DNA from: JBAPRR01 sp049281195
GTDB lineage: Bacteria; Actinomycetota; Acidimicrobiia; Acidimicrobiales; CAVXTF01
Direction of reading: 5' to 3'
DNA: 14,022 bases
Assembly (NCBI GenBank): GCA_049281195.1
Contig: JBAPRR010000389.1
Location: 1 to 14,022 of the forward strand
Each line of letters opens with the position of its first letter. The stretch's first letter is position 1. This document shows, piece after piece, positions 13,935 to 14,022 of the stretch. The notes below the pieces were generated by a model. That model had not been told where the DNA came from, ran no database searches, and saw only the letters and a program-made list of their open reading frames with translations. The position numbers and the translations under genes are program-made.

Positions 13935-14022
13935 ATGCCCATCTTGCCGAAGCAAGCAGCGTAAAGGCGCTTTCAACCAGCCGACGACCTCACTGTTGGT
14001 CCGGCAGGCACAGGTCCCGGAG

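Noticed and set aside
13990..14022. Minus-strand codons ending in a stop at 13990, possibly the tail of an upstream gene
   Set aside because: Ten codons at the window edge are too few to judge; other frames are also open here.
1..14022. CRISPR array, tRNA, rRNA, insertion sequence, integrase or anti-phage defence system
   Set aside because: I saw no regularly spaced repeats, no tRNA-like cloverleaf, no transposase or recombinase motifs and no defence-family genes. The patatin here sits with lipid genes rather than with a nucleotide cyclase as in CBASS.

Overview
The window looks like chromosomal DNA from a high-GC actinobacterium. Codon third positions are mostly G or C, GTG starts are common, and several genes lack a clear ribosome-binding site. 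The gene families (truncated haemoglobin, DegV, patatin, epoxide hydrolase, VOC proteins, lipid methyltransferase-like enzymes) fit that group. Acidimicrobiia or a relative is possible, but nothing here fixes the class. I see no tRNA, rRNA, transposase, integrase, CRISPR array or phage gene.

Layout. (1) 75-1959: a small minus-strand pair, SAM-dependent methyltransferase then VOC protein, divergent across 54 bp from an AraC-type regulator on the plus strand. (2) 1960-2305: a weakly coding stretch with one doubtful 73-codon ORF. (3) 2306-8003: a plus-strand run of a patatin-like phospholipase, a DegV fatty-acid-binding protein, a flippase-like membrane protein of the lysylphosphatidylglycerol synthase TM family, a large membrane protein with a C-terminal serine-hydrolase-like domain, and an alpha/beta hydrolase. 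Two of the junctions are 4-base start/stop overlaps. (4) 8042-10911: a minus-strand run meeting it head-on, made of an APC permease, a VC0807-type membrane protein and a divergent PlsY-like glycerol-3-phosphate acyltransferase. (5) 11043-13934: a group II truncated haemoglobin, a methyltransferase broken by a one-base frameshift, a second VOC protein, and a soluble epoxide hydrolase.

The most coherent theme is membrane-lipid turnover in 2306-8686. A patatin could release fatty acids, DegV proteins bind fatty acids for activation to acyl-phosphate, and PlsY enzymes use acyl-phosphate to make lysophosphatidate. A lipid-flippase-like protein and a membrane-anchored hydrolase lie between them. 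The fatty-acid kinase FakA that would close this loop is not in the window, so the pathway is inference. The least-described component is the 554-residue membrane/hydrolase fusion at 5472-7136, which I cannot place in a named family.

Starts were re-chosen for several genes where the longest reading frame ran into a neighbour or a Shine-Dalgarno site supported an internal start (VOC 464, methyltransferase 1107, flippase-like 4240, membrane hydrolase 5472, VC0807-like 9371, APC permease 10911, epoxide hydrolase 13934).
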